Source: Orlajensenia stereocauli (GTDB lineage Bacteria > Actinomycetota > Actinomycetes > Actinomycetales > Microbacteriaceae). Taken from it: a DNA stretch of 64,000 nucleotides. Each line of letters opens with the position of its first letter. The first letter of the stretch is position 1. The stretch lies in the NCBI RefSeq assembly GCF_039548895.1, contig NZ_JBCLVG010000001.1; one strand, written 5' to 3'. The translations under genes were made by a program, and so were the position numbers. The notes under the pieces are model-generated. The model had not been told where the DNA came from and searched no databases. It saw only the letters and a list, made by a program, of their open reading frames with translations. This document shows positions 1 to 7,908 of this stretch, piece after piece.

Positions 1-1
1 G

Positions 2-316
2 TCGATCCTCGAGGGCATCACGCGCGATTCCGTTCTGCGCCTGGCCGCGGACCGCGGCCACCTGATCGAGCAGCGCAAGGTCACTCTCGACGAGTGGCGT
101 GACGGTGCGGCATCCGGCGACATCGTCGGAGCCTTCGCCTGCGGCACCGCCGCGGTGATCGTGCCCATCGGCCGCCTGCTCGGCGAGGACTTCGAGATCG
201 TGCACAACGGTCCGCAGGCCGAGGAGCTCGCCCTGTCGCTCCGCGAGGAGCTGACGGGCATCCAGTACGGCCGTGTCGAGGACCGCCACGGCTGGCTGGT
301 GCGTCTCGACGCGTGA
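2..316 (+). CDS. ilvE: Branched-chain amino acid aminotransferase, C-terminal part
   Basis: This is the 3' end of a fold-type IV PLP aminotransferase; the 5' part lies outside the window. The last 104 residues are visible and include the family's C-terminal pattern: ILEGITRDSVL, then GAFACGTAAVIVPIG, where the CGTA loop binds the cofactor phosphate, and a final segment with ELTGIQYGR. The enzyme transfers the amino group between Leu, Ile or Val and glutamate, the last step of their synthesis. Its TGA stop overlaps the GTG start of the next gene by 4 bases, so the two are probably translationally coupled. Confidence 0.9.
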   Translation, partial: SILEGITRDSVLRLAADRGHLIEQRKVTLDEWRDGAASGDIVGAFACGTAAVIVPIGRLLGEDFEIVHNGPQAEELALSLREELTGIQYGRVEDRHGWLVRLDA

Positions 317-768
317 GCCTGAGTGAGCGCCGCGTGACTGACGCCGAACTGCAGCTGCGTGCGTTCCAGCGCGACGACGCCGAGACCGTCGTCGCGCTCT
401 GGCGTACCTGCGGGCTCGTCGTGCCGTGGAACGACCCGTACCGCGACATCGAGCGCAAGCTCGCGGAGCAGCCGGAGCTGTTCCTCGTGGGGGAACGCGC
501 CGCCCGTGTCGTGGCGTCGGTGATGATCGGCTACGACGGCCACCGCGGATGGATGAACTATCTCGCCGTCGACCCTGCGGAGCAGGGGCGAGGCCACGGT
601 CGCCGGCTCGTGTTGGAGGCGGAACGGATGCTGACGGCCCGCGGATGCCCCAAACTCAACCTGCAGGTGCGCGGGACGAACGCAGCCGCGCTGGGGTTCT
701 ACGAGGCCATCGGCTACGCGCCCGACAACGCCGTGAGCCTCGGCAAGCGCCTGATCGCCGACGACTGA
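313..768 (+). CDS. ypeA: GNAT family acetyltransferase, YpeA type
   Basis: A 151-residue single-domain GNAT acyltransferase. It resembles E. coli YpeA along most of its length: LVVPWNDPYRDIERKL near residue 37, then MIGYDGHRGWMNYLAV, the acetyl-CoA loop QGRGHGRRLV, ARGCPKLNLQVRG, and a final GFYEAIGYAPDNAVSLGKRL. The substrate is unknown. The GTG start overlaps the ilvE stop in the GTGA arrangement, and no better start exists in frame. The family identity is clear; the physiological role is not. Confidence 0.85.
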   Translation: MSLSERRVTDAELQLRAFQRDDAETVVALWRTCGLVVPWNDPYRDIERKLAEQPELFLVGERAARVVASVMIGYDGHRGWMNYLAVDPAEQGRGHGRRLVLEAERMLTARGCPKLNLQVRGTNAAALGFYEAIGYAPDNAVSLGKRLIADD

Positions 769-863
769 GGCCGAAGGGCCGGGTGTGCGCACGGCGCTGG
801 CCGCGGCATCTGTCGCTCGAATCGCATTCGTGCGGCTCCGTGCGCTGCCGGTAGCGTTGAGGC

Positions 864-1634
864 ATGAAGATCGCACGGTTCAGCCACGACAATCGCATCG
901 CCTTCGGAATCGTCGACGACGACGACCTGGTGGTGTTGACGGGAGACCCGATGTTCGCCGGCTACGACACCACGGGGGAGCGCGTGCCGATCGCCGACGC
1001 CACCCTGCTTGCTCCGTCGATCCCGCGCTCGAAGGTGGTCGGCGTCGGCAAGAACTACCGCGACCACGCCACGGAGATGGGCACGGCGGTTCCCGAGGAG
1101 CCGCTGCTGTTCCTGAAGCCCAACACCTCGGTGTCTGGCCCCGGCGACTACATCGTGCTCCCGAAGCAGAGCGCCCGGGTCGAGTTCGAGGGCGAGCTCG
1201 CCATCGTCATCGGCACCATCACCAAGAACGTGACCGAGGAGAAGGCGATGGAGCACGTCTTCGGCTTCACCATCGCCAACGACGTGACCGCACGCGACCT
1301 GCAGAAGTCCGACGGCCAGTGGACCCGCGCGAAGGGCTTCGACTCCTTCTGCCCGATCGGCCCCATCGTCGACACCGAGTTCGACTTCCCGTCGGCCGAG
1401 ATCGTCACGCGCGTGAACGGCGTGGTGAAGCAGCAGGCGCCGCTCACCGACATGGTGCACGACGTCGAGACGATCATCGCCTACGCCTCGAGCGTGTTCA
1501 CGCTGCTGCCCGGCGACATCATCCTGACCGGCACCCCGGCGGGCGTCGGCCCGATCGAGAACGGTGACACCGTCGAGGTCGAGATCACCGGGCTCGGCAT
1601 CCTGACCAACCCCGTGGTGCGCCCGCGCGGCTGA
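864..1634 (+). CDS. Fumarylacetoacetate hydrolase family protein
   Basis: A 256-residue member of the FAH superfamily, which contains metal-dependent C-C hydrolases, isomerases and decarboxylases acting on oxo-acids. Visible marks are VGVGKNYRDHATEMG near residue 53, an acidic metal-binding stretch ARVEFEGELAIVIG, FDSFCPIGPIV, and the C-terminal ILTGTPAGVGPIENGD loop typical of the fold. The substrate cannot be read from sequence. The ATG lies 6 bases after a TAGCGT hexamer (852-857), so the mRNA is probably leaderless. It ends 21 bases from the convergent aminotransferase gene. Confidence 0.85.
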   Translation: MKIARFSHDNRIAFGIVDDDDLVVLTGDPMFAGYDTTGERVPIADATLLAPSIPRSKVVGVGKNYRDHATEMGTAVPEEPLLFLKPNTSVSGPGDYIVLPKQSARVEFEGELAIVIGTITKNVTEEKAMEHVFGFTIANDVTARDLQKSDGQWTRAKGFDSFCPIGPIVDTEFDFPSAEIVTRVNGVVKQQAPLTDMVHDVETIIAYASSVFTLLPGDIILTGTPAGVGPIENGDTVEVEITGLGILTNPVVRPRG

Positions 1635-1655
1635 CGCGTGCCCATCGTCCCGAGC

Positions 1656-2723
1656 TCAGCGACCCAGCGCCGCGAGCGCGTCGGCCACATCCTGCTCGTC
1701 GTTCCAGAGGTGGAAGGCGACTCGGGCGCATCCGTTCCGGCCCGACGCGGTGATCCCGGATGCCGTGAGCCGGGCGAGATCGCGACCGTCGACGTCCGGC
1801 CAGGTGATGATCCCCTGACCGGGCCGGTGCTCGAGTCCGAGGCCGTCGGTGAATGCAGCCGCCAGCCCGGTCACCCGGGCGCGCACAGCCTCGAGGTCGA
1901 GCTCGGCGAACAGCGCGACGGCGGCCTCGGCGCCCACCCACACGGGCCAGGCAGGGGAGACGTCGAAGCGCCTGGCGTCGCCGGCGAGAGTCATGGTCGG
2001 TCCGTAGCACGACGCCCACGGATCGACGCCGGCGTACCAGCCGGTCTGAGTCGGGATGACCTCCGCGGCGAACGCAGCCGAGATGGTGAGGAAGGCGGCC
2101 CCGCGCGGCGCGCAGAGCCACTTGTAGCCGTGGCAGATCGTGGCGTCGAAGAGCGCGGCGTCCACCGGCATCCAACCTACGGCCTGCGTGGTGTCGCACA
2201 GGGTGCGGGCGCCATGCGCGCGTGCCGCCGCGACGACGGCCGCGGCATCCGCCACCGCGCCCGTCGCCGACTGCACGAGCGAGAACGCGACGAGCCACGT
2301 GTCATCGGTGACGGATGCCGCCAGCTCTGCGAGCGGAACGCTGCGCACTGAGACGCCGCGGTGGGCCTGGCTGAGGAACGGGAACACGATCGAACTGAAG
2401 TCGCCGTCGACGCAGAGCACCTCGGCGCCGTCGGGTACGCTCGCGGCTATGACGGCGGCCATCGCGGAGGTCTGCGACCCGATCGCCACGCGGCCGGAGC
2501 CCACGCCGACGAGGCCGGCGTACGACTCGCGGGTGCGTTCGACGACCGCCGTGTACTCGACGGCGCAGGCCTGGCCTCGGGCCCAGCTCTCGGCGTCGGT
2601 GCGCATGGCGGCGCTGGTCGCGAGTGTCGGCAGACCGAGCGTGCAGGCAGCTAGATAGCCGCGGCCGGCGGCGAACCGGGAATGGGCGTCTGCGGGAGAG
2701 AGTCGGGTCGCGACGGCTGTCAT
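1656..2723 (-). CDS. Class V PLP-dependent aminotransferase
   Basis: A 355-residue fold-type I PLP enzyme of the aminotransferase class V group (cysteine desulfurase / kynureninase / EgtE-like). The predicted Schiff-base lysine is in ICHGYKWLCAPRGAAFL, preceded by the cofactor aspartate region TLCDTTQAVGWMPVD. The start is placed at MTAVATRLSP (2723); a longer reading frame to 2849 adds unlike residues and invades the divergent promoter. It is divergent from a LysR gene, the usual layout for a regulator controlling its neighbour. The substrate is unknown; an amino-acid lyase or transaminase role is plausible. Confidence 0.85.
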   Translation of the reverse strand: MTAVATRLSPADAHSRFAAGRGYLAACTLGLPTLATSAAMRTDAESWARGQACAVEYTAVVERTRESYAGLVGVGSGRVAIGSQTSAMAAVIAASVPDGAEVLCVDGDFSSIVFPFLSQAHRGVSVRSVPLAELAASVTDDTWLVAFSLVQSATGAVADAAAVVAAARAHGARTLCDTTQAVGWMPVDAALFDATICHGYKWLCAPRGAAFLTISAAFAAEVIPTQTGWYAGVDPWASCYGPTMTLAGDARRFDVSPAWPVWVGAEAAVALFAELDLEAVRARVTGLAAAFTDGLGLEHRPGQGIITWPDVDGRDLARLTASGITASGRNGCARVAFHLWNDEQDVADALAALGR

Positions 2724-2908
2724 GCCTCCATCGTGCGCCGCCCATTCCCATTCGACAATCGCAGATGAGTACTGCCATCCATAACGCACGGTTATGCTTT
2801 TGCCGGGACTTCGTCGCGGTTCGTCGGAGCGCTGCCGAATCTTCGCCACGCGCCTGAAGCAACGCCCGCGCGTCGTGAATGCGATAGCGCAGGACTGGAG
2901 ACGACACC
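2724..2908. promoter_or_regulatory. Divergent promoter region between aminotransferase and LysR genes
   Basis: A 185-base gap between two divergent start codons. LysR proteins normally bind such shared regions to repress themselves and activate the neighbour. I see T-N11-A-like candidates but none convincing enough to mark as the operator. Confidence 0.4.
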
Positions 2909-3868
2909 ATGGCCACCATCGACAGCCACCTCGACCTCGATTCGCACTCGCTGCGTACGGTACTGGCCATCGCCGAGCACGGCTCGATCACGGCAGCATC
3001 CGAGGCTCTCGGCTACAGCCAGCCGGCGATCAGCCAACACGTGAAGCGGCTCGAGGCACGCATCGGCATGCCCGTGCTCGAACGCACAGGTCGCTCCGTG
3101 CGCCTCACCGAGGCCGGCACCGTGCTCGCGCGCCACGCCCAGACCGTGGCGACGGCGTTGGATGCTGCTGCCGGCGAGATCGCGGAACTCCAGGGCCTGC
3201 GCGCCGGCAGGGTGCGCATCGCGGCGTTCCCCTCGGCGTCGGCCACGATCGTGCCGCGGTTGCTCGCGGCGATGGCGGAACGGCATCCGGCCGTCGCCAT
3301 CAGCTACCTCGAGGCCGAGCCGCCCGAGGCCGTCGCGGCCGTGCGCGAGAACCGCGCCGACATCGCGCTCACCTTCAGCTACCCCGGAGACCAGGACGAC
3401 CCGCACCGCGAGAGTGCGCGTGGCCTCTCGGTGCGCACGGTCGGCCGCGAGCCCGTGCACGTCGTGCTGCCCGCGTCGCATCCACAGGCGGCTGCGGCAT
3501 CCGTCGACATCGCAGCCCTCGGCGACGAGAGCTGGATCGCCGGCTGCCCTCGCTGTCGCGGCCACCTCGTCGAGCTCTGCGCTGCGAGCGGCTTCCTGCC
3601 CCGCATCGGCTACGAGACCGACAACTTCGTCGCAGTGCTCGGCATGGTGGCGGCCGGACTCGGCGTCGCCACCCTGCCACGACTGGCGCTCGCCTCGACC
3701 CGGCTGCCGGCCGGAGTCGTCGCGCTCCCGACCACGCACGCCGACCACCGCACGCTCAACGTCGTCACCGCGGAAGGCGCCGAGAGGGTTCCCGCCATAG
3801 GGGCGAGCCTGCGCGTGCTGGCCGGTATCGATCGCAGCGAGTGGACCGGCGAGCCCCACGACGGCTGA
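2909..3868 (+). CDS. LysR family transcriptional regulator
   Basis: A 319-residue LysR-type regulator. The N-terminal winged helix-turn-helix reads LRTVLAIAEHGSITAASEALGYSQPAISQHVKRLEARIG (residues about 12-50), the family signature. The rest is a periplasmic-binding-protein-like effector domain. Residues CPRCRGH near position 214 put two cysteines and a histidine together, which is unusual and could bind metal or sense redox state. It is divergent from the class V aminotransferase gene, its likely target. The effector is not evident. Confidence 0.9.
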   Translation: MATIDSHLDLDSHSLRTVLAIAEHGSITAASEALGYSQPAISQHVKRLEARIGMPVLERTGRSVRLTEAGTVLARHAQTVATALDAAAGEIAELQGLRAGRVRIAAFPSASATIVPRLLAAMAERHPAVAISYLEAEPPEAVAAVRENRADIALTFSYPGDQDDPHRESARGLSVRTVGREPVHVVLPASHPQAAAASVDIAALGDESWIAGCPRCRGHLVELCAASGFLPRIGYETDNFVAVLGMVAAGLGVATLPRLALASTRLPAGVVALPTTHADHRTLNVVTAEGAERVPAIGASLRVLAGIDRSEWTGEPHDG

Positions 3869-3909
3869 CCGGCCCTGGCACCGGATGCCGCTGGCTAGAC
3901 TTGACGGCG

Positions 3910-5427
3910 ATGTCTGACACCGCGCACCCCTTCTCCTCTGCCACAGGAAGCGACGTTCGCGTTCGCTTCTGCCCGTCGCCCACCGGAACGCCGCACGTCG
4001 GCCTGGTGCGCACGGCTCTCTTCAACTGGGCCTACGCCCGGCATACCGGCGGCAAGCTCGTCTTCCGCATCGAGGACACCGACGCCGCCCGCGACAGCGA
4101 GGAGAGCTACGAGCAGCTGCTCGACGCCCTCACCTGGCTGAAGCTCGACTGGGACGAGGGCATCGGCATCGGCGGACCGCACGAGCCGTACCGTCAGTCG
4201 CAGCGCAGCGCCATCTACCTCGACGTGATCGAGCGCCTCAAGGCCTCGGGTCACGTCTACGAGAGCTTCTCCCACGCCGAGGAGATCGACGCCCGCAACG
4301 AGGCTGCCGGTCGCCCCAAACAGCTCGGCTACGACAACTTCGACCGCGACCTCAGCGACGAGCAGCGTGCGGCCTTCCGTGCCGAGGGCCGCGAGCCGGC
4401 GCTCCGCCTTCGGGTGCCCGATGCCGACCTCTCGTTCACCGACCTGGTGCGCGGCGACATCACCTTCCCGGCCGGATCGTTCGTCGACTTCGTCGTCGTG
4501 CGCCCGAACGGTGCTCCGCTCTACACGCTGGTGAATCCCGTCGACGACGCCATCATGCAGATCACGCACGTGCTCCGCGGCGAGGACCTGCTCTCGTCGA
4601 CCCCGCGCCAGATCGCGCTGTACCACGCGCTCATCGACATCGGGGTGACCACCTTCGTGCCGCAGTTCGGCCACCTGCCCTACGTCATGGGCGACGGCAA
4701 CAAGAAGCTCTCGAAGCGCGACCCCGAGTCGAACCTGTTCCACCACCGCGACCGCGGCTTCATCCCCGAGGGTCTCGTCAACTACCTGTCGCTTCTCGGC
4801 TGGTCGCTGTCGCACGACCGCGACGTGTTCACCGTCGCCGAGATGGTGGCCGCGTTCGACGTCGTCGACGTGAACCCCAACCCGGCCCGCTTCGACCTGA
4901 AGAAGGCCGAGTCGATCAACGGCGACCACATCCGCCTGCTCGGCGTGCAGGACTTCGCTGCGCGCACTGTCCCGTACCTCGAGGCAGCCGGTGTTCTGAC
5001 GGCGCCGATCACGCCCGCTCAGGAGGCGATCCTCGCCGAGGCCGCACCACTCGTGCAGGAGCGCATCGGCCTTCTCGGCGAAGCGCCCGGCATGCTCGGC
5101 TTCCTGTTCACGGATGCCGCGGGCCTGGGCTACGACGACGGCGTGGTGTCGGGTCTCCCGGCCGACGCCGCTGCCGTGCTGACTGCATCCGTCGACGTGC
5201 TCGATCGTATTCCGCCGCTGGAATGGACCCACGAGGTCATCCAGGAGGCGCTATCGGCCGCGCTCATCGACGGCCTCGGCCTCAAGCCGCGCGTCGCCTA
5301 CACGCCGCTGCGCGTCGCCGTATCGGGTCGCAGGGTTTCTCCACCGCTCTTCGAGTCGATGCAGATCCTCGGCAAGGACGACACCCTCGCGCGTCTCGTG
5401 CGCCTGCAGGGTGAGCTCGGCGCGTAG
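3910..5427 (+). CDS. gltX: Glutamyl-tRNA synthetase
   Basis: A 505-residue class I aminoacyl-tRNA synthetase charging tRNA-Glu in the cytosol. The HIGH-type motif is PTGTPHVG near residue 22 and the KMSKS-type motif is KKLSKRDP near residue 265; GEDLLSSTPRQIALYHAL is the family's catalytic-core stretch. The ATG at 3910 follows a TAGACT hexamer at 3896-3901 by 8 bases, so it may be leaderless; upstream in-frame extension is unlike GltX. tRNA-Gln lies just downstream. Many actinobacteria use a non-discriminating GluRS with GatCAB; sequence alone does not settle this here. Confidence 0.97.
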   Translation: MSDTAHPFSSATGSDVRVRFCPSPTGTPHVGLVRTALFNWAYARHTGGKLVFRIEDTDAARDSEESYEQLLDALTWLKLDWDEGIGIGGPHEPYRQSQRSAIYLDVIERLKASGHVYESFSHAEEIDARNEAAGRPKQLGYDNFDRDLSDEQRAAFRAEGREPALRLRVPDADLSFTDLVRGDITFPAGSFVDFVVVRPNGAPLYTLVNPVDDAIMQITHVLRGEDLLSSTPRQIALYHALIDIGVTTFVPQFGHLPYVMGDGNKKLSKRDPESNLFHHRDRGFIPEGLVNYLSLLGWSLSHDRDVFTVAEMVAAFDVVDVNPNPARFDLKKAESINGDHIRLLGVQDFAARTVPYLEAAGVLTAPITPAQEAILAEAAPLVQERIGLLGEAPGMLGFLFTDAAGLGYDDGVVSGLPADAAAVLTASVDVLDRIPPLEWTHEVIQEALSAALIDGLGLKPRVAYTPLRVAVSGRRVSPPLFESMQILGKDDTLARLVRLQGELGA

Positions 5428-5473
5428 GCGTCGAGCAGCGCGACTTCGGCCTCGCGGGCGAGCCTCCCTCAAT

Positions 5474-5503
5474 TTGGAGGGGCGCCCGGCCGTAGGTTAG
5501 AGT
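5474..5503 (+). promoter_or_regulatory. Candidate tRNA-Gln promoter
   Basis: TTGGAG at 5474-5479 and TAGAGT at 5498-5503 are separated by 18 bases and lie 33 bases before the mature tRNA. The same TTTGGA start of the -35 box occurs before tRNA-Glu at 38091. Confidence 0.5.
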
Positions 5504-5535
5504 TGCATGTCGGCCGGGGGTTCGCCTGCGGCTGG

Positions 5536-5607
5536 TGGGGTATGGTGTAATTGGCAACACGGCGGTTTCTGGTACCGTTGTTCTTGGTTCGAGTCCAGGT
5601 ACCCCAG
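5536..5607 (+). tRNA. tRNA-Gln (anticodon CTG)
   Basis: 72 bases folding as a cloverleaf: acceptor TGGGGTA pairing with TACCCCA, D-arm with AATTGGCAAC, anticodon loop TTCTGGT giving CTG, T-arm with loop TTCGAGT, discriminator G. The sequence closely follows the bacterial tRNA-Gln consensus. No terminator hairpin directly follows; instead a tRNA 3' end copy with a terminator lies 13.9 kb away at 19523-19556, as expected if an element integrated into this gene's 3' end and restored it. Confidence 0.95.
5574..5607 (+). repeat. Left attachment-site repeat (tRNA-Gln 3' end)
   Basis: Covers the 3' side of the anticodon stem, the variable region, T-arm and acceptor end of the tRNA. It matches 19523-19556 except for T/G at one T-stem base and G/A at its approximate partner side. 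Confidence 0.65.
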
Positions 5608-6102
5608 CACTTGTTGAATCCCCGGTGAGCGGTCGATTTCGTTCGGTCTTAGATCTCCCGGTTGGTTAATGTTCTTGGTTCGAGTCGTGGCCACAACGGG
5701 AAGTTGATCAGGCCGTCTTCGAGACCGGACTCTTGTTACGAAAGTCGCCGTAGATCAGTATGGGTATTTGCGGTCCGGGTGCGGATCGATTGCTGATCGA
5801 CGCCGATGATTGTTCCGTCGTTATTGGTACGACTCCACCGTCCGCCGCCGTCTCCAGGGTCGCAAGAGGTGGAGGTCGTCCCGCGCACTGGGCCACCTAC
5901 AGTACCTGACACGACGCCTGGGACACCACGTTGTAGTAGTAGCGCGTGCCAACCAGAGTGCCCGCGCTTTACCAGTTCGCTGTCCCGGTGACGTGGAATG
6001 CGTGTTCTGCGGTAGATCCCATGAGTTCCTCTCGATGCGCAGGATGGGCAGGACCGCCAGGTCGCGTGCACTATGAATTCATCCGTAGTCACGGGCCGAG
6101 GT

Positions 6103-6115
6103 GGTATATCCCTCC
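6103..6115 (+). promoter_or_regulatory. Operator-like site before DUF4397-sortase genes
   Basis: GGTATATCCCTCC resembles GGTATAACCCCTA (minus strand of 19205-19219) and GGTTATCCCCCTA (11962-11974), the sites before the other two island transcription units. A shared LuxR-type operator is inferred; this copy is the weakest. Confidence 0.3.
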
Positions 6116-6147
6116 ATCACCTGATCAGCCATGAGCGCAGATGACCG

Positions 6148-6219
6148 TCACTTACATGAGAAGAACATGAGAGATGGAGCGGTCTCCCATCTGAAGTGAG
6201 GATTGCTCCGAATCACTTC
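6148..6219 (+). promoter_or_regulatory. Structured 5' leader with competing stems
   Basis: TCACTT (6148-6153) can pair with AAGTGA (6194-6199), enclosing AGATGG (6172-6177)/CCATCT (6187-6192). The same AAGTGA can instead pair with TCACTTC at 6213-6219 as GAAGTGA/TCACTTC. The two folds exclude each other. Any function is inference. Confidence 0.3.
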
Positions 6220-6307
6220 CACAACAGCCGGCGTCTGCGCGTGCCTCCCGACAGGCGTCGTCGGCTGAGCCGCGCCAGCGAGCGAGGCGACAGTGAGAGG
6301 AAGAGAC

Positions 6308-7123
6308 ATGATTCACAACCGCTCGAGCATGCGCCGTGCCCTCCGCACCGCGACCGCCTCCGCCGTCATAGTGGGCCTGAGTTTCGCCTTGGCGCCGGTC
6401 GCGGCGTCCGCGGCTGATGCTGGGACCGGCTGGCTACGTCTCGGCCATCTCTCTCCAGATACGAAATCTGTCGATGTCGAGGTTACGACCCCGGACGGCG
6501 CCACGGTACTCGAACTCAACGGAGTCAGCTACGGCGAGGTCTCGCCCTACTCCGAACTCCAGGTTGGAACGTACACGGTCAGCATGGTGCCGGCCGAGTC
6601 ATCGGCGGCTACAGCTCCGGTGATCTCGGCTGAGATAGAGGTCCCCGCCACGAGTGCGACGACGGTCGTCGCATACGGGCCGTCGACTGACCTCGAGGTG
6701 AAGGCGGTCGATGATGATCTGGCCGCGCCAACCGCAGGTCTCGGCCGCGTCAGGCTGTTCCAGGCATCCACGATCACCGACTCGGTGGATGTCGAGACAT
6801 CGACCGGGCTGCCCATCGCGAAGGATGCCGCTGCCGGAACGGTGACCGACTACGCCGAGATCCCTGCCGGATCGTGGACCCTCGAGCTCACGGGCGGGAA
6901 GGGGGACGCCACTTCGGACGTCGACGTGGCTGCGGGCAGCGTGTCGACCCTGTTCGTGCTCGACACCGCCGACGGTGGTCTCACGATCCTGCCGATCGTC
7001 GATTCTGCAGCCGTGGGCGATTCGCCTCTGGGCGGCGTGCAGACCGGAGGTGGAGGCACCGCTCCGCGTGACTTCTTCTCCACGATCGGCGGAAGGGGCG
7101 AAGGTACGGGGGCCTTCGAATGA
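6308..7123 (+). CDS. Secreted DUF4397 domain protein
   Basis: A 271-residue protein with a Sec signal peptide (MIHNRSSMRRALRTATASAV start, hydrophobic core, cleavage near AASAADAG, residue 37). The mature part carries two DUF4397-like beta-sandwich segments with GWLRLGHLSPDTKSVDVEV and GRVRLFQASTITDSVDVETS. The C-terminus is Gly/Thr-rich (GVQTGGGGTAP) with no LPXTG motif and no membrane anchor. The ATG at 6308 follows an AGAGGA ribosome site. It overlaps the sortase gene by 4 bases; DUF4397 proteins are commonly paired with class F sortases in actinobacteria. Function unknown; probably exported to the envelope. Confidence 0.8.
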   Translation: MIHNRSSMRRALRTATASAVIVGLSFALAPVAASAADAGTGWLRLGHLSPDTKSVDVEVTTPDGATVLELNGVSYGEVSPYSELQVGTYTVSMVPAESSAATAPVISAEIEVPATSATTVVAYGPSTDLEVKAVDDDLAAPTAGLGRVRLFQASTITDSVDVETSTGLPIAKDAAAGTVTDYAEIPAGSWTLELTGGKGDATSDVDVAAGSVSTLFVLDTADGGLTILPIVDSAAVGDSPLGGVQTGGGGTAPRDFFSTIGGRGEGTGAFE

Positions 7124-7824
7124 TTCGCGCCATCCGTCGCGTGCAGCGCTCCGATCGCCGTCGATCTCCCGGCACCCGAGTATCAAGTGGCTCTGCGCCC
7201 CAACAGATCGTGGCCATCCTGACGGCAGCCATCGTCGCGTGCGCGTTCATCGCTGCTTGCGGCATGAGCCCCGCGAACCCCGTCCAGGATTCGGAGGCCG
7301 AGTCGACACCGACACCGACGGCGAACGCCTTCGCTGCCGGAAGTCTGCAGGATCCTCTGGAAGGGGCGACAGCGGTGCATACCGGCAAGCCCATCGCCGT
7401 GCGGATTCCGAGCCTCGGCGTTTCCACTCCACTCGAGAGCCTGACCATCGGTCCGTCCGGCGAGCTCGGAGCACCGATCGACTACAACAGGGCTGGCTGG
7501 TATGTCGACGGACCGGTCCCGGGTGAGATCGGGCCAGCGGTCATCGCCGGCCATGTCGATTCCGTGACCGGGATCGCAGTGTTCTCCCGTCTGGCGGAGC
7601 TGAAGGCCGGTGACGAGGTCTACGTCGACACTGAATCCGGCCGGTCACTGAGGTTCATCGTCACGACGCGGATGCAGTCCGCGAAGGCGACCTTTCCGAG
7701 TGCTGATGTCTACAGGAACGTCCCACGTCCCGAGCTGCGCCTCATCACCTGCGCCGGTGTCTTCGACCGCTCCGTCGGGCACTACACCGACAACCTCATA
7801 GTGTTCGCCGCTCTGGCTCTCTGA
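7120..7824 (+). CDS. Class F-type sortase
   Basis: A 234-residue membrane-anchored sortase: N-terminal hydrophobic anchor (residues 30-47), a Thr/Pro linker, then the catalytic barrel. The active-site histidine is H145 in VIAGHVDS and the cysteine is C211 in LRLITCAGVFD. The expected catalytic arginine is not obvious: the final strand reads GHYTDNLIVFA, where related enzymes as I recall them read HYRDN; R217 is the only nearby arginine. Start ATGA overlaps the DUF4397 stop, so they are coupled. No LPXTG substrate is seen in this window. Confidence 0.8.
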   Translation: MIRAIRRVQRSDRRRSPGTRVSSGSAPQQIVAILTAAIVACAFIAACGMSPANPVQDSEAESTPTPTANAFAAGSLQDPLEGATAVHTGKPIAVRIPSLGVSTPLESLTIGPSGELGAPIDYNRAGWYVDGPVPGEIGPAVIAGHVDSVTGIAVFSRLAELKAGDEVYVDTESGRSLRFIVTTRMQSAKATFPSADVYRNVPRPELRLITCAGVFDRSVGHYTDNLIVFAALAL

Positions 7825-7908
7825 GCGGTGTCCTCGACCCGAAGGAGACTCCGTGCTGCGAACACACTGGTCGGCATTCCGACCTCGATTCAGCTGGAAC
7901 GAGCCGAA

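Larger units (their letters stand above)
5608..6307. other. Intergenic left end of island with decayed tRNA fragments
   Basis: 700 bases with no supportable gene. It has a 16-base exact copy of part of the tRNA-Gln T-arm (GTTCTTGGTTCGAGTC, 5671-5686) and a weaker copy at 5820-5837 (15 of 18 bases). Codon structure is absent in all frames. On the minus strand a short piece around 5880-5990 reads like a broken fibronectin III fragment (VTGTANW, stop, GTRYYYNVVS). This looks like degenerated sequence at the integration boundary, followed from about 6100 by a promoter/leader. Confidence 0.5.

Noticed and set aside
2794..3909. N-terminal extension of the gltX frame
   Set aside because: The extension is the shadow of the LysR gene; GltX begins at 3910 with a usual N-terminus.
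5880..6092. Minus-strand ORF with fibronectin III-like words (VTGTANW, GTRYYYNVVS)
   Set aside because: The words are separated by stops and no longer frame continues them; too short to call even a pseudogene.
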